Notes under the pieces: model-generated
What the model was told of the DNA's origin: nothing
Seen by the model: the letters and a program-made list of their open reading frames with translations, nothing else
The model's database searches: none
Made by a program: the position numbers and the translations under genes
From: Eleusine coracana subsp. coracana
Lineage: Eukaryota; Streptophyta; Magnoliopsida; Poales; Poaceae
Assembly: GCA_032690845.1 (NCBI GenBank)
Contig: CM064428.1
Location: 22,108,001-22,172,000, forward strand
Direction: 5' to 3'
Length of the DNA: 64,000 bases
Shown: positions 1-13,619 of the stretch, one piece after another
Layout: each line of letters begins with the position of its first letter
How positions within the stretch are numbered: the stretch's first letter is position 1

Positions 1-1
1 T

Positions 2-838
2 CAGCAGCTCTCCAAAGCACAGAAGGAGATTGATAAGTTGCAAACTGACCAAAGAGAGATGACCAAGGCCTTAGACCAAGGCCATGCAGATATAGCCGGT
101 AAGATCACTTACCATCTTGTGTTTAAATAATCAACTAATCACTCTAGCGCTAAAAGTTTAAATATCTGTCTTTAGCTCATGATCAGAAGATTGCCGACCT
201 GGAGAAGTTAACTTCAATTAGCAAAGGTTTGTTGACGCCTTGAATGCTGAGAAGGAAAACCTCTCCAAGTCGATCGAGAACCAAAAGGCCGAGATCACTC
301 GGCTGCAGAAGGAGCTGAAGGAGGCTGATGCCAAGATAGAAGATGCCAAGAGCGTCTCCAAATCCTTCAAATGTAAACTTGCCAGTAAGCCCTTCATTAT
401 TTCTCACATCTGCTTGAATCCTCTTTTGATCATACTAACCAAAAATCATTACTCACAGCTCTATCTTATGCTGCTCAAAAGGCAATGAACTATGTTCATG
501 CCGACCAAGTATAACAGACTGACCACTCCTTGGAGTACTTGCTCGAGCATGCATAGGAAGCTATCGCTTATAACACTCGACGAGTGGCGACCGAGGTCGG
601 GAGTCAGGTTCTGGCGATTTACCAATCTTGGTCTCCTGCTCTACCATTGGACAAGATCAAGGAGGGCTTCAACCCAGACTTGACCGATGACCAATGCCAG
701 CTGCTCTTGGATTCCATGCTGGAGACTTCCCGAGCCTTGGTCGATAACATAGAGATCAATCCGACCGTGCCTACTCCTCCAGCAACTCCAGAAGTTGAGC
801 TACGAGTTGACTCTTCCTCTCCTTCAAAGGAGCTGTAA
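2..838 (+). pseudogene. Antisense extra ORF of the Tat element, coiled-coil C-terminal part, spliced and degraded
   Basis: The strand is opposite to the host element. Exon pieces are about 2-98, 177-388 and 461-838, separated by introns with plausible GT...AG ends (donor gtaaga near 99, acceptor tttag near 176; donor gtaagc near 389, acceptor cacag near 460). The product is rich in Lys, Glu and Gln heptads (for example LQKELKEADAKIEDAK), so a coiled coil is likely. It ends in a Pro/Thr-rich tail and a stop at 836-838. Damage: one extra base near 231 shifts the frame, and two in-frame stops lie near 511 and 551. The N-terminal part is beyond the window. A related, more N-terminal segment occurs at 61945-64000. 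Function unknown. Confidence 0.6.
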
Positions 839-1393
839 ATCCTGCAATGCTAGAGAACATTAGTAATATCTATGTACCGAATACCTGTATGTAAATTAGT
901 TTCATGCTTAATAGCTTTAAAAGATTGATAAAAATATCATAAGTATGTTTCTGTCACTGAGAAACACAAATTGCATCGGTCTGCCTTAACATATTAGGTT
1001 GTGACTCGTAACCGCGTAACAAGCAGAGTCAACCAATCGACACATGACCTCTCGCACTTTGGCTCTAGGTTTAGTGTAGTGGTAGTCTGATGTGTAGTAT
1101 AAAGTGTATAACCATAATGTATAGACGTTAGACCAAGAAAGTAAAGACCGTATTCAAAGAGAAGAAATCAGTCGGAAAATAGTCCAAAACCAATATAAGG
1201 TTAGACCAAGGCGGGACATTATTACTAGCCCACTGGCTCGATTGTTTAATAAAATGAATTAAGGAATCGAGACAATATAGAATGAAAATCATCAAAAAAT
1301 CTTTCATCAAAAACATCGAAGTTTCATTCATAAATAATGTATAAGTATACAAAAGAATAACTAAGTATAGAAACAACGTAGCTGATTTATGTT
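839..1393. other. Spacer between antisense ORF and pol of the Tat element
   Basis: AT-rich sequence with no ORF homologous to anything I recognise. It lies between the stop of the plus-strand antisense ORF and the stop of the minus-strand integrase, so it serves as the 3' region of both. I see no repeat array here, unlike the corresponding part of the second Tat element at 60829-61650. Confidence 0.5.
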
Positions 1394-4300
1394 TTAGGAA
1401 TTTGGTATATCATCGCCGTCTTCATACATCAGTCGGTAAGCCCCCGGGCGAGTGACTTCCTTCACCACATATGGTCCTTCCCACTTTGGAGAAAGCTTAT
1501 GCTGGTTCTTCATTGACTGCACTCGGTGAAGCACTAAATCTCCAACTTTGAAGTGGCGATTACGCACGTTTTTATCATAATATCGACGCAAGCCTTGCTG
1601 GTAAAGTGCCGATCGAAACAGAGCGCGATCACGCAACTCCTCTGCTGCAATCAAATCAATCTCTCGATTCTCCTCAGAAAGTTGTTCATCATACACCTGA
1701 ACCCGTGCCGAAACAAGACTGACCTCGGTCAGCAGCATAGCCTCTAAGCCATAGACCAATGAAAAAGGTGACTGACCAGTTGCCCGACTGGTGTTTGTGC
1801 AAAGCCCCCAAAGAACTGAAGGCAATTCTTTGACCCACCGACCGGCATAAGGCTTAAGTCTGTCGAATATCTGCGGTTTCAATCCTTGAAGAATCATACC
1901 ATTGGCCTGTTCGACCTGCCCATTGCTTTGAGGATGAGCCACTGATGCAAAGTGGATTTTTATTCCCATCTCATCGGCAAAGTCACGGAACTCCACTAAC
2001 GTGAATTGAGTGCCATTATCGGTGATGATATCATGAGGAACCCCAAACCAAGTGAAGATATCCTTGATAAACTCGATTGCCTTCTTCGATGTTATCTTGC
2101 TAACTGGCTTTGCTTCGATCCACTTGGTGAATTTATCAATAGCAACAAATAGATAAGTGAACCCGCCTGATGCTTTCTTGAAAGGACCGGTAATATCAAG
2201 CCCTCAAACAGCAAAGGGCCAAGTCAAAGGTATCATCTAAAGTTGCTGTGAAGGCACATGCTTTTGTTGAGCGAAGAATTGATAACCTTCACACTTCCGA
2301 ACGACCTGGTGTGCATCTTCGACTGCCATGGGCCAATAAAACCCTTGCTGAAAAGCTTTGCCGACCAAAGTCTTGGAAGCCGCATGATTGCCACATATCC
2401 CGGAATAAATTTCTTCTACCAACTTTTGGCCTTCTGGTATCGAGATGCATCTCATCAAGATGTTTGAACCTCCTCTTTTATAGAGTTGGTCTCCCACCAA
2501 CAGATATCCTCAGCATCGGGTCTCTAACCTCCGTTGCTCATTAGGATCCGAAGGCAGCGTTCCCTTGTTCAAATATTGGATGAGTGGGTCACGCCAATCG
2601 GTCTCCATGTTGTCATCACCAACAAGATCAGTGACAACACTCATTAATACATCCAACCGAGGAGAAATTATGGGGGAATACAGAGTATGTAAGAAAACAC
2701 CTGGCGGGACAGCAGACCGGGATGATCCCATCTTGGCCAATTCATCTACCGCTTGGTTATTGTCTCGAATAACATGAGTGAACTTCAATCCAACGAATTT
2801 GTCTTCGAGCTTCCTTACTTCTTGACAGTAAGCACTCATATTGTCATCCACACAGTTCCAATCCTTGGTGACCTGATTAATGATCAAAGTCGAGTCACCA
2901 AAGACGTCAAGGCGCTTGTTGCGAGTGACGCAGCAATGCGCAGACCATGTAGAAGGGCTTCATACTCCGCAGCGTTATTGGACACGCGAAACATCACCTG
3001 AAGGACATATCAAAGCTTCTCTCCAGTGGGTGACACAAACACGACTCCCGCACCAGCTCCTTGTAATTGAAGAGATCCATCGAAGTACATTTTCCAATAC
3101 TCGACGTCTTGTGTAGTAGGTGGATTTTGAATCTCTGTCCACTCAGCAATGAAATCAGCTAAAGCTTGTCTCTTTATAGCCGACCGAGGCGCGAATGTAA
3201 TGGTATATTGGCCAAGTTTGACTGCCCACTTGGCAATTTTTCCTTCGGCTTCTTGATTGTGCAACACTGTGTCGGGTGCGAAGGAAGTCTGGACTTCGAT
3301 TGGATGAGCTTGAAAATAATGCTTCAACTTTCTGGAGGTGATCAACAATGCATACAACAACTTCAAGATCTATTGATATCTTGCCTTAGAGGCACCAAGG
3401 ACCTCACTCACAAAATAGACCGAGTGTTGTACTTTTTGTATGTGTGCCTCTTCTTCTCGGTCGACTGTTAAAGTAGTACTCACAAGCTGAGTTGTGGCCG
3501 ATATGTAAAGTTGAAGTTTTTCTCCTGGCTCTGGAGGCACCAATACTGGAATGCTACTAAGGTAAACCTTCAACTCGTCCAGTGCCGACTGCGCCTCTTC
3601 GGTCCAAACGAAGTCCTCCTGTTTTTTAAGCAGTCGAAAAAATGGTAACCCTCTAACCCCCAGTCGAGAAATAAAGTGACCTAGGGACGCCATGCATCCG
3701 ATCAGCTTCTGAACGTCCCTTTGAGAATTAGGTGGCGCCATATCAAGGATCGCCTTGATTTTATCCGGGTTAGCCTCTATACCTCGTTTTGAAACGATGT
3801 AGCCGAGTAGCTTTCCCGAAGGAACCCTAAAAATACACTTCTTAGGATTCAGTTTCATCGAATAATGCCTCAAATTGTCAAAGGTTTCTATCAGGTCAGA
3901 AAAAATTTCCTCGATGTTCCGAGTCTTGACAACGATGTCATCAACATACGCTTCTGCATTCCGACCGATTTGAGTAGCAAGGCAGCGTTGAATACCCCAT
4001 TGGTAAGTCGTGCCAGCGTTCTTCAGACCGAAAGGCATTGTGATATAGCAATAGGCACCGAAGGGTGTTACAAAGGAAGTTTTAATCTGATCTTCGACCT
4101 TTAGTGGGATCTGGTGATAGACTGAATAGGCATCCAGAAAGCTTAAGAGCTTACACCCGGCTGTTGAGTCTATAATCTGATCCATACGAGGAAGAGCGAA
4201 GGGGTCTTTAGGACATACCTTGTTGAGATCGGTATAATCAACACACATCCTCCACTCTTTATTCTTCTTGGGTACAAGGACTGGATTTGCAAACCAGTCA

Positions 4301-5518
4301 GGATGATACACCTCCTTTATATACTTAGCATCTAATAGTCTAACTATCTCCTTCTTCATGGCGTCCTTATGGTCTTGTGCGAACCTTCTAAGCCTCCGCC
4401 AAACGGGGGTAGCACCAGGAGGTACCCTTAACTCATGCTCAATCTTTTTCCTAGGAACTCCCGGCATGTCAGATGGTTTCCATGCAAAGATGTCCCTATT
4501 TTCCTGGAGGAAAAGAGTGAGCGCGAGTTCCTATTTCTCATCGAGGTTAGCCCCAGCATAAGTTACCTTATCGGGGTCCTCAGGATCGAGCATGATTTCC
4601 TTGGTTTGGATGTCATCGGTCTGAATCTTGTCTTTGGTAGGCTTTTTTCCTAGAACCACCACTTCAATCCTTCTGGATCTCCTTTTGGTCGGATAACATC
4701 AACTGTTTATTGGCCATCTCACAACTCTATACATCGTAATCGAAAGAATTCCAAAGATTAGAGTGGTGGGAGAATATCCCATTCAGGCCTGACATCTTGA
4801 GGGTGAGATACGGATAATGCAGGACAACCATGAATTTTGCCATCGTCGGTCGACCGATGATAGCATGATATGCTGAGTCAAAATCCGCCACTTGGAAAAG
4901 AATGCGCTCAGTCCTGAAGTTCTTACGGGTACCGAAGGTGACTGGCAGTCTAATTTGTCCAATAGGAATCAAAATCTTGCCAGGCACAATCCCATGGAAA
5001 GGTAAAGAACTCGGCTGAAGATCATTGACTGACAGACCGAGCTCTTTAAGGGTCTTGGTGAAGATTAAGTCCAAACTGCTTCCTCCATCAATGAGTACTT
5101 TGTTGAACTTTACCTCCTTTATTGTGGCAGCAAGTACCAGCGGGTATCGACCCGGCTTCGGTATATGTTTGGGATGATCCGACCGATCAAAGGTGATTGG
5201 CATCTTAGACCACCTCATGAATTGAGGCACAGTTGGTTCCACCGAGTTGATTTCCCGAAGTTCCAGCTTCTGCTTGCGCTTGGATACATAGGCATCCAGG
5301 CCACCGAAGATGAAGTTGACTTCCTTGTGGGGCTCCTGGAACTCGCCTGAATCATCCTTGTCGCCATCGTTCTTGGTCTTGTTTTTGCTATTGCGCCTCG
5401 GGGGATCTTTAGCCACCTTGAGCGCAGCTATTGCAAAACCCTTCAGTCGATAGCAATCCTTCGCTTTGTGGTTTCCCTTTGGGTGCCAAAGGCACGGGCC
5501 ACTCAGCAGCTCATCCAT
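1394..5518 (-). pseudogene. Tat-type pol: protease, reverse transcriptase, RNase H, integrase (degraded)
   Basis: Order on the minus strand: Cys/His-rich segment CLWHPKGNHKAKDC near 5480; aspartic protease with DGGSS near 5085; reverse transcriptase 3370-4467 with FLDAYSVYHQIPL and the catalytic YVDDIVVK; RNase H pieces at 3010-3366 (MYFDGS) and 2510-2887; zinc-binding integrase N-terminus 2237-2500; integrase core with TDNGTQF and GQVEQAN down to 1394. Frame changes fall between protease and RT and inside RNase H. Stop codons sit near 4533, 3370, 3010 and 2194. Several look like CGA, CAG or TGG changed to TGA or TAG, the pattern of methyl-cytosine decay. No functional polyprotein is possible from this copy. 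Confidence 0.85.
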
Positions 5519-5533
5519 GGACGGTTGGTTTGT

Positions 5534-7246
5534 TCAAGGGTTCTTCTGAAGTCGGTCCACCGTGTGAACCACGTTGTCAGACTTCCTCTTCTTGTCCTTC
5601 TTGGAGCACTCGGGCTTATCTGACCGCTTCTCCTTGCCTTTTCCCCGGATGTCATCTAATGTCGACTCACCAGATGTGAACTTGTCAGCGATCTCGAAGC
5701 ACTCTTGAGCGGTTAGCTTGAGGTCATGATTCCTCTTACCGATCTCTCGAACCAAATCATCACTACGTATCCCTCCATGGAAGGCAGCAATAATTTGTTG
5801 GTCCGGGACATTGGGGATCTCAGTCTTCTTAGTGCAAAATCGCTTGATGTAGTCACGAAGAGGTTCATCAGTCTTCTGCTTGATCCGAGTGAGGTCGAAG
5901 TGGTTGCCCGGTCGATTATAGGTAGCTTGGAAGCTTTCTATGAGCTTCTTATTGAGGTCTCCCCAAGACGTGATTGACTCCTCCGGAAGAGATGTGAGCC
6001 ATATCTGAAAGGCTGGATCCAGGCAGCCCGGAAGGTAATTAGCCATTACGTAGGAATCACCTCCAGTTAACCGAATCACCATGTTGTAGAGCTGCAGCCA
6101 CTCTCGAGGGTTGGTCTGACTATCGTATTTTTCGATAGGGACTGGCTTGAATCCTTTTGACCATTGAGCTATGCGAAGCCCAGGGATGTAAGCTTTGATG
6201 CCATCGATCTCATCATCGGTAGGCGTCGACGACCGCCTATGCCAGTCTGGAGACGGAGTTGGACGGCGGCCGTGTCGCGGGCCAACATCATCATCATGAC
6301 GATGTCACCGATGGTCATTATCATCGTTATCATGCCGATCCCGATCGTCATGTCGACAACGGTTGTCGCGGTTGTCTCTTGGAGGAGGATCTTGATGGTC
6401 CTCTCGTCGGTTGTCCCGTCGGTCGTCCATTCTCCAATCACGGCGTTCTTCCTCACAGCGTCGGTTGTCCCGAGCGTGTTCCTCATAGTGAGAGTTGATG
6501 GTATCTCGTCCATCATGGACACTGAGAGAATTTCTTAGATCTTCACGCCTATTCCAACCTTGTGAAGATACGTGACTAGAACTTGTGACCGACTGAGATT
6601 TTGCAGCCTCTTGAGCCGCAGCAGCCTTAAGCATAGCCGCCTTCTGCATCGTAGGGGTCTGATAATTCGCATTGACCATTAGAGTGTCAAGCAAAGTTTT
6701 GGCCTCGGTGATGTTATTCTGAGGAGTGTGGTAGACCTTGCCATCCACTTCGAGGTCTGGACTGAGATCCAGTCGGCGTGCGTTGCATGAACCGCGCGAC
6801 CCTCTGGGTCGATGGCAGTGACCGACCAATAAGTGATCAATTGGAGGGTTCTCCTCCTATTGACCTCCTTCGGCTAATTGCTTCAGATGGCCATCAACAG
6901 GGTTACCTTCTTGTTCACCATCTTGGTCTCCATCCACAGGATCTACTATATCCACCATATTGATAGTATGGGGATATGGGTAAGTGGATCCGACCGAGTC
7001 CTCATCAAAGGACCGATCTGATTTTGAATCATTTTTGAAGGAAGGACCTTCTTCCTCTGATCCGAGTGGAACTAATACGGGGATCATGTCTGACAAACTC
7101 GGAGATCGCGCCATGGAGACGGCTGTGGCCGAGTCGGATCTATGGTTTTCCAAACCTAGGGCTCCGTTGTCGCCGACCGTGAAGTCGAGCAATCCAAAGG
7201 AGATCTTGAAGTCCGGTGAGTACTGAATGATGGGAATTTCGGCCAT
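5534..7246 (-). pseudogene. Tat-type gag (degraded)
   Basis: The likely start is the ATG at 7246 (MAEIPIIQYSPDF), about 50 bases downstream of the primer-binding site. One frame runs through the whole region but is cut by stops near 6854, 6305 and 5534. The middle holds a very Arg/Asp/His-rich low-complexity stretch (about 6170-6480 by coordinate). The C-terminal third is a recognisable Retrotrans_gag domain with GDLNKKLIESFQ and EPLRDYIKRFCTKK. The downstream protease segment starts in the same frame only 15 bases after the last stop, so gag and protease were probably one ORF before the mutations. Confidence 0.75.
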
Positions 7247-7280
7247 CGTAGTCGATGGAGAATCCCGGCGAGCCTTGTCC

Positions 7281-7296
7281 CCTACCTGGCACGCCA
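7281..7296 (-). other. Primer-binding site of the Tat element
   Basis: On the minus strand TGGCGTGCCAGGTAGG directly follows the LTR. It resembles the TGGCGCGCCAGGTAGG site that I associate with grass Tat elements. I did not assign the tRNA. Confidence 0.6.
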
Positions 7297-7700
7297 ACTA
7301 TCAAAGCCTGAGATCGGCAGTAAATATATAGGGCTATATTGAGACTAAGAACTACGATGGTAACACAAGACGCCGAGTTATACAGGTTCAGGCCCTCTTG
7401 TTGAGAGTAAAAACCCTATGTCATGTGTTCTGTGTATTGTATTGATGTTGTGAAACTTGTGTCGTCTCTATTGTTGTTTCTTGTTCTTGTCTAAGGGGGG
7501 TACCCTGCCGCCTTATATATCCGGTCGGCAGGGGGGTACATGAAAAGTCCTAGTCGTAATCCACAAGGATTTACATACAAAGTCTATCTCTAAATGCCTT
7601 GTGCTCCAAGTCGAGTCGGTCGGCTTCCTTGTTGATGAAGTACCCGGTCGGCTACGGACTTAGTCTTGTTTGAGGATACCCGTAGAGCAAGTATCCCACA
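7297..7700 (-). repeat. 5' LTR of the Tat element
   Basis: The minus-strand sequence begins TGTGGGATACTTG at 7700. A TATA box (TATATAAGG on the minus strand) lies at about 7512-7520. The inner end is uncertain by about 12 bases: a TG/CA-style boundary would be 7309, but the adjacent primer-binding site favours about 7297. It resembles the LTR at 60371-60828 in the ATACAGGTTCAG, CTTATATATCCG and terminal TGTGGGA segments. Confidence 0.7.
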
Positions 7701-10189
7701 TCAAGTAACAAGGACACACACTTATCGAAGAATGATGTGGGACCAAGGATTTGTGTAATTAGGGTTGGCTGAATGGGATGACCTGTATTTGTTAGGTGAC
7801 TAGATGATACTTACTGCTTCAAACAAGTGTGCAAATTTTGGAGCTGGCTTATCCTGTGATCTGGTGCCGAAAGTGAACAGCAACAAGCTTCACTTTACAT
7901 ATTTCGGCACTTGACTCGAAGCACCCGCCAGCATCTAGCTGCAGCGGATGGTGGCGCATGGGCGTTATGTTGCAAAAAGTCGAAGGGTTCCTTTGTCACA
8001 TTACTTCCATGACGCCATGCTCTAACCTTTTATTCTATCAACCGTAAGTCAAAAATGCATCATGTTTATGCATGCATGTTACATAGCAAGTATTCATAGA
8101 TTTTATGTGGTATTTGCCCTTCAACCGAGGGGCCTTCGGGGAAGAGTACTACAAGTGCCTAGCACTTAGCAGCTATTACTAGTATATGCGTCTATACGCG
8201 ATATGCCGCCTCATCAGACTAACCTCCGGAGGAACAAAAACTTTTGGTGTGCCATTGTCTACTCCTGAAAGGTTCCTCCCTTGCTCAATGAAGTTTGAGC
8301 TGGTTACATGCTACATATACTGAACCATATGGCATCGACATGCCCTTCGACAGAGGATATCTTTGATGCCGGCCGACAAGTCGTCTTTTTTTGTTCCTCT
8401 ATACGTGAGCCAAGGCAGGATATGGAGTATGAAAATTTCTCTCGTTCTTGTTCTGATCATGGCCGAAGGGTATTCTGTCATAACAACAAACCGTGTGATG
8501 GGTTCAGCAAGGACGGGTGCAGTCCTAAAGTCCTATTCGTATATGCTACACATGCATGGGTGTTTAAATTAGCAACACACATGACACACGAATACACGAG
8601 CGTACAGGTATCAGAAACAAAGACCTTCGGACTCAACTATCAAAGACTTGCTATTGGCGTATCTGGGTGTTTCTCGGGTCCAAGCATTTTGTTCACTTCG
8701 GCTCTCAGCTAGTTTGAGCAATCTAACACGTGCTCAGTAGTTTGGTGATCAAGAAGTAATTAGAGAGTCGCTCGGGCACAAGGATATCATTATACTGTAT
8801 TCCACACACGCTTCTATATGTACACAACAAAACTTAGCTGCATGTATGCCCTCGGATCAACTTTTCGTCGCATGCTGATACTACTGTATTGGCAAGTGTA
8901 GGACGTCGCGTCTTCGCCCTGCCTCCCTTGCGCCATTTTTCAGCAAGCTAGAGTAAGTGCTTGCCTTCGGGTGCGGGATGAGAATTAAACTTAGATGCCT
9001 TCGGCCCCTCTACGAGCCACATCAGACGATAGGGGCCATGTTGCAAGGCCTCGGCAAGCCGACAACGATCTCCATGAATCATTTCTCCTGGGTGGCCTAT
9101 GTTAGCAATTTCGACAACACTGGCATGATTTTCGGCTTGGTGTCACCCTTCAACTCACAACATCGGTTTGGAGATTATCTTAACTTGGTACGACCGAAGG
9201 TCCCTCCGGACGACATGTGCTGATGGTTGTAGTGACAAGCACAGGCAGCAAGTCTCCGGCAGTAGTGACTCTCCAAGGTACAATATAGACTCAAAGTCCC
9301 GAAGGCCAAGTGATAATATTGCGAGGCCGAAGGCTAGCTCTGATCCTGGAACTAAATCACGCGTGTTCCCAGCTCAATCAATTTTTTTACCCTATATACT
9401 TATCCTTGATCCTTCGGCCAGCTTGTTATTAGCACAAAAGGACAGATTAGCATTACTAAACTAGGTAACACAATCTTAGACTCTGATGGCACACTATGCG
9501 TTGCAATACCGAGATGTCAATCCTATGTGTTTTATATCTATATATATTTTGGATTTCGGCTTCATCGGTTGTCCGAACGTGCTTCGGGGGGTTCCGGCTT
9601 TTGGTTTTGTTGGCAATCGGCAACTGCTGTGCCTACACGCTCCTTGGGCACCATCAGGCAACAGCCCTTGGGCTTTCGAAGATGCAGAAATGGGCCCCGG
9701 TGTCTCTTCGGCTAGTTACAGTGTTACTCCCCTTAGTGACAAGTGCCAACGACGTAGGCAAGTTGCATACCCAGACCTGAGGGTAACGATGTAGCAGGAT
9801 CAAATTTTTGACAAGTAGCCGCTGTATGTCTGGGCCATGTCATGGTGACCATTCATCAGTGCGCAAGCTTCGGCATTCGGGTTGCAAGTTCAGTTCATGC
9901 TGGATCATCGGCCATGGATAGTCATGTTTCGGATGTCGACTCATATTACACGGCCTTCGTGTGTTATTACGTATGGGCAAGAAATAGCCTGGGTGACAAC
10001 ATGATTATGTCATGCTGATATCATTGCATATAAATTCTGTATAGCAGCAGTGTCAGCTCTGGTAGGGCTTGGCGATGGTGCCCTCCGGCCTTGTTGGAAC
10101 GCCGAATGACATGCAGTGTTCAGGTGCCGAGGGAGCTTGCTAGCCGCTCAAGAACTGGAGGGGCAACATGTAAGCTTCATGACCATTGA

Positions 10190-11850
10190 TGATTGGATCC
10201 CCGAGGTATGGATATTTTGGTGATAGATGACAACTATAAAATTGTGGGCTAATATCTACACGAGTATTGTCTATGTAGGAATCATCTCTTAACTCTATTA
10301 TAAATTATATGGATGATGGTTGCCTTGGCGATTGATGACAATGACCAAAAGCATGGAGGCTTGTAAGTTGATGAAGTCCTAGGGCTGATGGAGATGGATC
10401 AAAGTGGAGAACGAGCTATGGTACAAGTGTTTGGAACACTTGACTAGTTGTTAGGGCTATGAGTCCATAGAAAAAACTGGACTATCAAGGGGGTCTAGGT
10501 CATTCTCTTAGGTCATGTCTAGTCGGTGATATGCAAGATTGCTCGGTGAAATCACAGGAACTAGGTGACAGTGGAGAAGCCAAGGAGCTGTTCGGAGAAG
10601 CCGGGAAACGAAGTCAAGCGAGGATGACAAGTTTTAGCTTCTGGACATATAGACCGGACAGAGGGATCAGTGAAGACCGGACTGTATGGTCACTATATGG
10701 AGTTGTCCAGGACTTAGAGCGAGAAGTAGGAAGTCTGTCAGCAGGAGACCCTATACAGATTGGACGGTCCGGTCTGCTGACCGAATGGTCTGGTCAGTAG
10801 GGGTGCAGCAGGACAGAGAGGATGCACTTTCGCGGAGGCTCCTGAACTAGAGAGAGAAATGGACAGGATGGTCTGGTCCAGTGACCGGATAGTCCGCTCA
10901 GTACAGGGAAATTATCTGGATAGTGCAGCCAATGGCTGGGAGAGCCGTTACCAGAGTGACCGGACGGTCTTGTCTGACCGGACAGTCTGGTCTGGATGTC
11001 CAGAAAGATAATTTCGTGGAGCAACGGCTAGTTTGAGGTTGAGAGCCTATATAACTTCGTTGCTGGGGTCTTGGAGACCTCTCTTGGCCAGTGGAATACC
11101 TGAGAGCATTTTGTAAGGTCCAAGAGGAAAAGAGGAGAGCACTAGGAGGAGATATTGCATATCTTGAGAGTGCTAGTGAGAGTAACTTGAGCATCTTGCA
11201 CATCTAAGGCTAGGGTCCTTGAGGGTGTGATCTAGATTATTACTCTTGGTCTATGGTGAGACCTAGACCGGTTAGATGTCGGTGATCGAGCCTATCGTGA
11301 TCGGTTGTGAAGGCCGTCACACGTTTGTACACGGTTTGAGCCCGCTGTTGAAAGGGGCATCGCTAGTGAGCGCCCGTGTTGGCTCAGCGAGTCCAGCAAG
11401 TTCTCGAGGGAGACGAGCTTGTGCTTTGTGCAGCGGTGACGCACACCGTGTCTTCACTCTAGGAGTGATTGCGGGCTCGTGGGCGAGAACTCAACTTAGT
11501 GGCGGGAGGGACCGAGACTCCGGCGGGAGTGGTCCAATGAGGATTAGGAAAAGGCACCATCCTTTCGAGACCTCGAGAAAAATCATGAGCATTCCTTGAC
11601 CCTCTCTTTGTTATTCCACAATTGTGTACTCTAGTGAGTAGGGTGACTTGTGGCTTGCATAGGCTAGTGTGATTGGCTTTCGCTCTCTATCATATCATGA
11701 ACACTAGCATGTGTAGGGTCTTCGCCTACTAGAATTGCTTAGGTTGCTTATCATGTTAGACTCAAGTAGTAGAATTTGAAGTAACTGGATTCGTGAGCAG
11801 CTTACCGATTCACCCCCCCCCCCTCTCGGTACGCCTTCGGTCCTTTCACA
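10190..11850 (+). mobile_element. Solo LTR of a Ty1/copia (Maximus/SIRE-type) element
   Basis: The segment around 11255-11600 has the look of grass SIRE/Maximus LTRs: 'ggtgagacctag', 'cacacgtttgtaca', 'gagggagacgagcttgtg', 'ggcgggagggaccgagac'. It ends in a C-rich run and '...cctttcaca' at 11850. A TATA box (CCTATATAAC) is at about 11045-11053. Neither tggtatcagag nor any gag follows, so this is a solo LTR or a truncated end. The left boundary near 10190 is approximate, and I found no matching target duplication. Confidence 0.65.
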
Positions 11851-13619
11851 ACACACGCTCGAGGGTATGCCTCCCATAGAAGCATTTTTTTCGGCAATTT
11901 TGGAATTACAAGGTCCGGAAACAATCACTTTGGTGGCTTCCGAAGGTGTCAATCTTTGAGATGCACACATCAGTGTTGTAGTACCAAAGAGTGGGTAAGT
12001 AAATAATTTGAGTCTGAAGGCTACAAGAATAGAAGTGCCTCCCAAAGTTCTTCTTAGGGTTGCATCGCCGAGATGTCATAGGGTGTCCAATTTTTTTTGC
12101 ATAGTGGTTTGAGATCTATATATAAGAGAGCGAGCAAAACACCGTCACGTACAGATACTAAAAACGTTCAACCATGAATCGGCTTTAGAAATCCTACAAG
12201 TTCAACTCATCCGGCGACGTCTCCGGAGAGCTTCTGATAAGCAAGGGTTCCGAAAAGTTAACTCCTATTCCGAAAGGCGTTTTAGGGAACAATCGTCTAA
12301 ACCTGTAGGAGCTCCTAGGTCACTCCTGAAGTCACCTTAACCCTCCACTCTCATGCTAATTAAACATCACCCCCGTGGGCCGAGGCCAACCTGTGAACAC
12401 AAGGGCACCGAAGGCAATATGGTCCCTCCAGCACCGAAGACAAGCTAACATCAGAATAAGATTGCACGACAGATAATTCTAGGATTACACAAACTACTCG
12501 GAGCGAAGTGGTTCCTAGTGGGGTTTTTTTTTTCTTTTTTTTCTTTTTAATAATAAAATATCTAACCGCTATGTAGTTAAATCAAAGCTCCGGCAATCAA
12601 CATATAACTCTTGCAGAAATCACGATCCATGAATGATTGTCACCTTTGAAGTGAAGTTGCAAAGGTTCTTCCTGGGAACTTGTACCCGAAGGGGGCACGT
12701 TCTTTACAGGGTGGTGGGCCCTAAGGGTCATACGCGGAAGTAGCACGTTGCTGTACTGCCGCATGTACTTAGTACTTGTGCCTTCAGAAGCGGTAAGTGA
12801 AATACTACAACTATGTGCATATGCATGGCTTAGTCTAAAGGGTCAGCATGCATCCCAGAACCTTTTTGGTCATCGGGCTCTAAGGCTAGACGGGGCGCCT
12901 TTGGAACCTGCTTCCCTAGAACACTTTACGGTTTTTTTTAATGTAGGCCTCGGTACTTGTCAGCTACTAGGCTAGGATGGCTTTTGGAACACGACTCAAC
13001 CTTCAAGAAATAAGTTTCATCATACACGCATGGTGCAGCTATAGCACTGGTGCCAAGGTCGTGTAGCCTCGAACAGGTGATTTTTGTATTTCCCGCACAT
13101 ACACCCTCGGCAACGTGCAGTAGGTTCAGGTGTATACGTGTTCTCTTTAAGAACTATTCGAGCAACAGAGACAAATTTCGTTCGGTAAATGCGATGCAGC
13201 TAGTGTCACTAGCTGAAGCTACATAGCCTTCAGCTAATTTCAAACTGCCCACGACTATGCCTTCCGCAATGTGCTAACGAGAAAAATGATTAGTTCAACG
13301 CACTTGCTACATAACCGAAGGCGCCACTTGCTTGTTGATTGCCACTATAGTTTTGGTAGCTTTGCCGCATGTGTCAACTCTATGTTTGGGCTATGCCTTA
13401 TTGTTTAAAATATGCCTTCGTGTTTCTTTTCTATATTTTGTTTTTGCCAGGAAGTGAAATATATCAGCCTCAACTACCATGATTAAACACACTAGATCAT
13501 GCTATAAAATAAAGAAGCAAGTCTGGACTTCTAAGTCAAAATGTTGACGTGAAGAGAAAGAATAAACTTGCAAAGTTCAAAAGGCTTGGATGGATATCAC
13601 CTTTGAAGCGGAGTTTTGC

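Larger units (their letters stand above)
1..7700 (-). mobile_element. Ty3/gypsy retrotransposon, Tat/Retand-like, left part outside the window
   Basis: Read on the minus strand the order is 5' LTR (7297-7700), primer-binding site, gag, protease, reverse transcriptase, RNase H, integrase, spacer, then an ORF on the opposite strand that runs off the left edge. The 3' LTR must lie outside. Reverse transcriptase with YVDDIVVK and an integrase of the HPQSNGQVEQAN type are typical of the Tat branch, which is known for extra ORFs between integrase and 3' LTR. Most of gag and protease stays in one frame but is cut by stop codons, and the pol part also has frame changes, so this copy is dead. The lineage assignment rests on motif recognition, not on a tree. 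Confidence 0.85.

Noticed and set aside
6164..6538. Plus-strand ORFs rich in Ile/Val/Met opposite gag
   Set aside because: Complement of the Arg/Asp/His-rich low-complexity gag segment.
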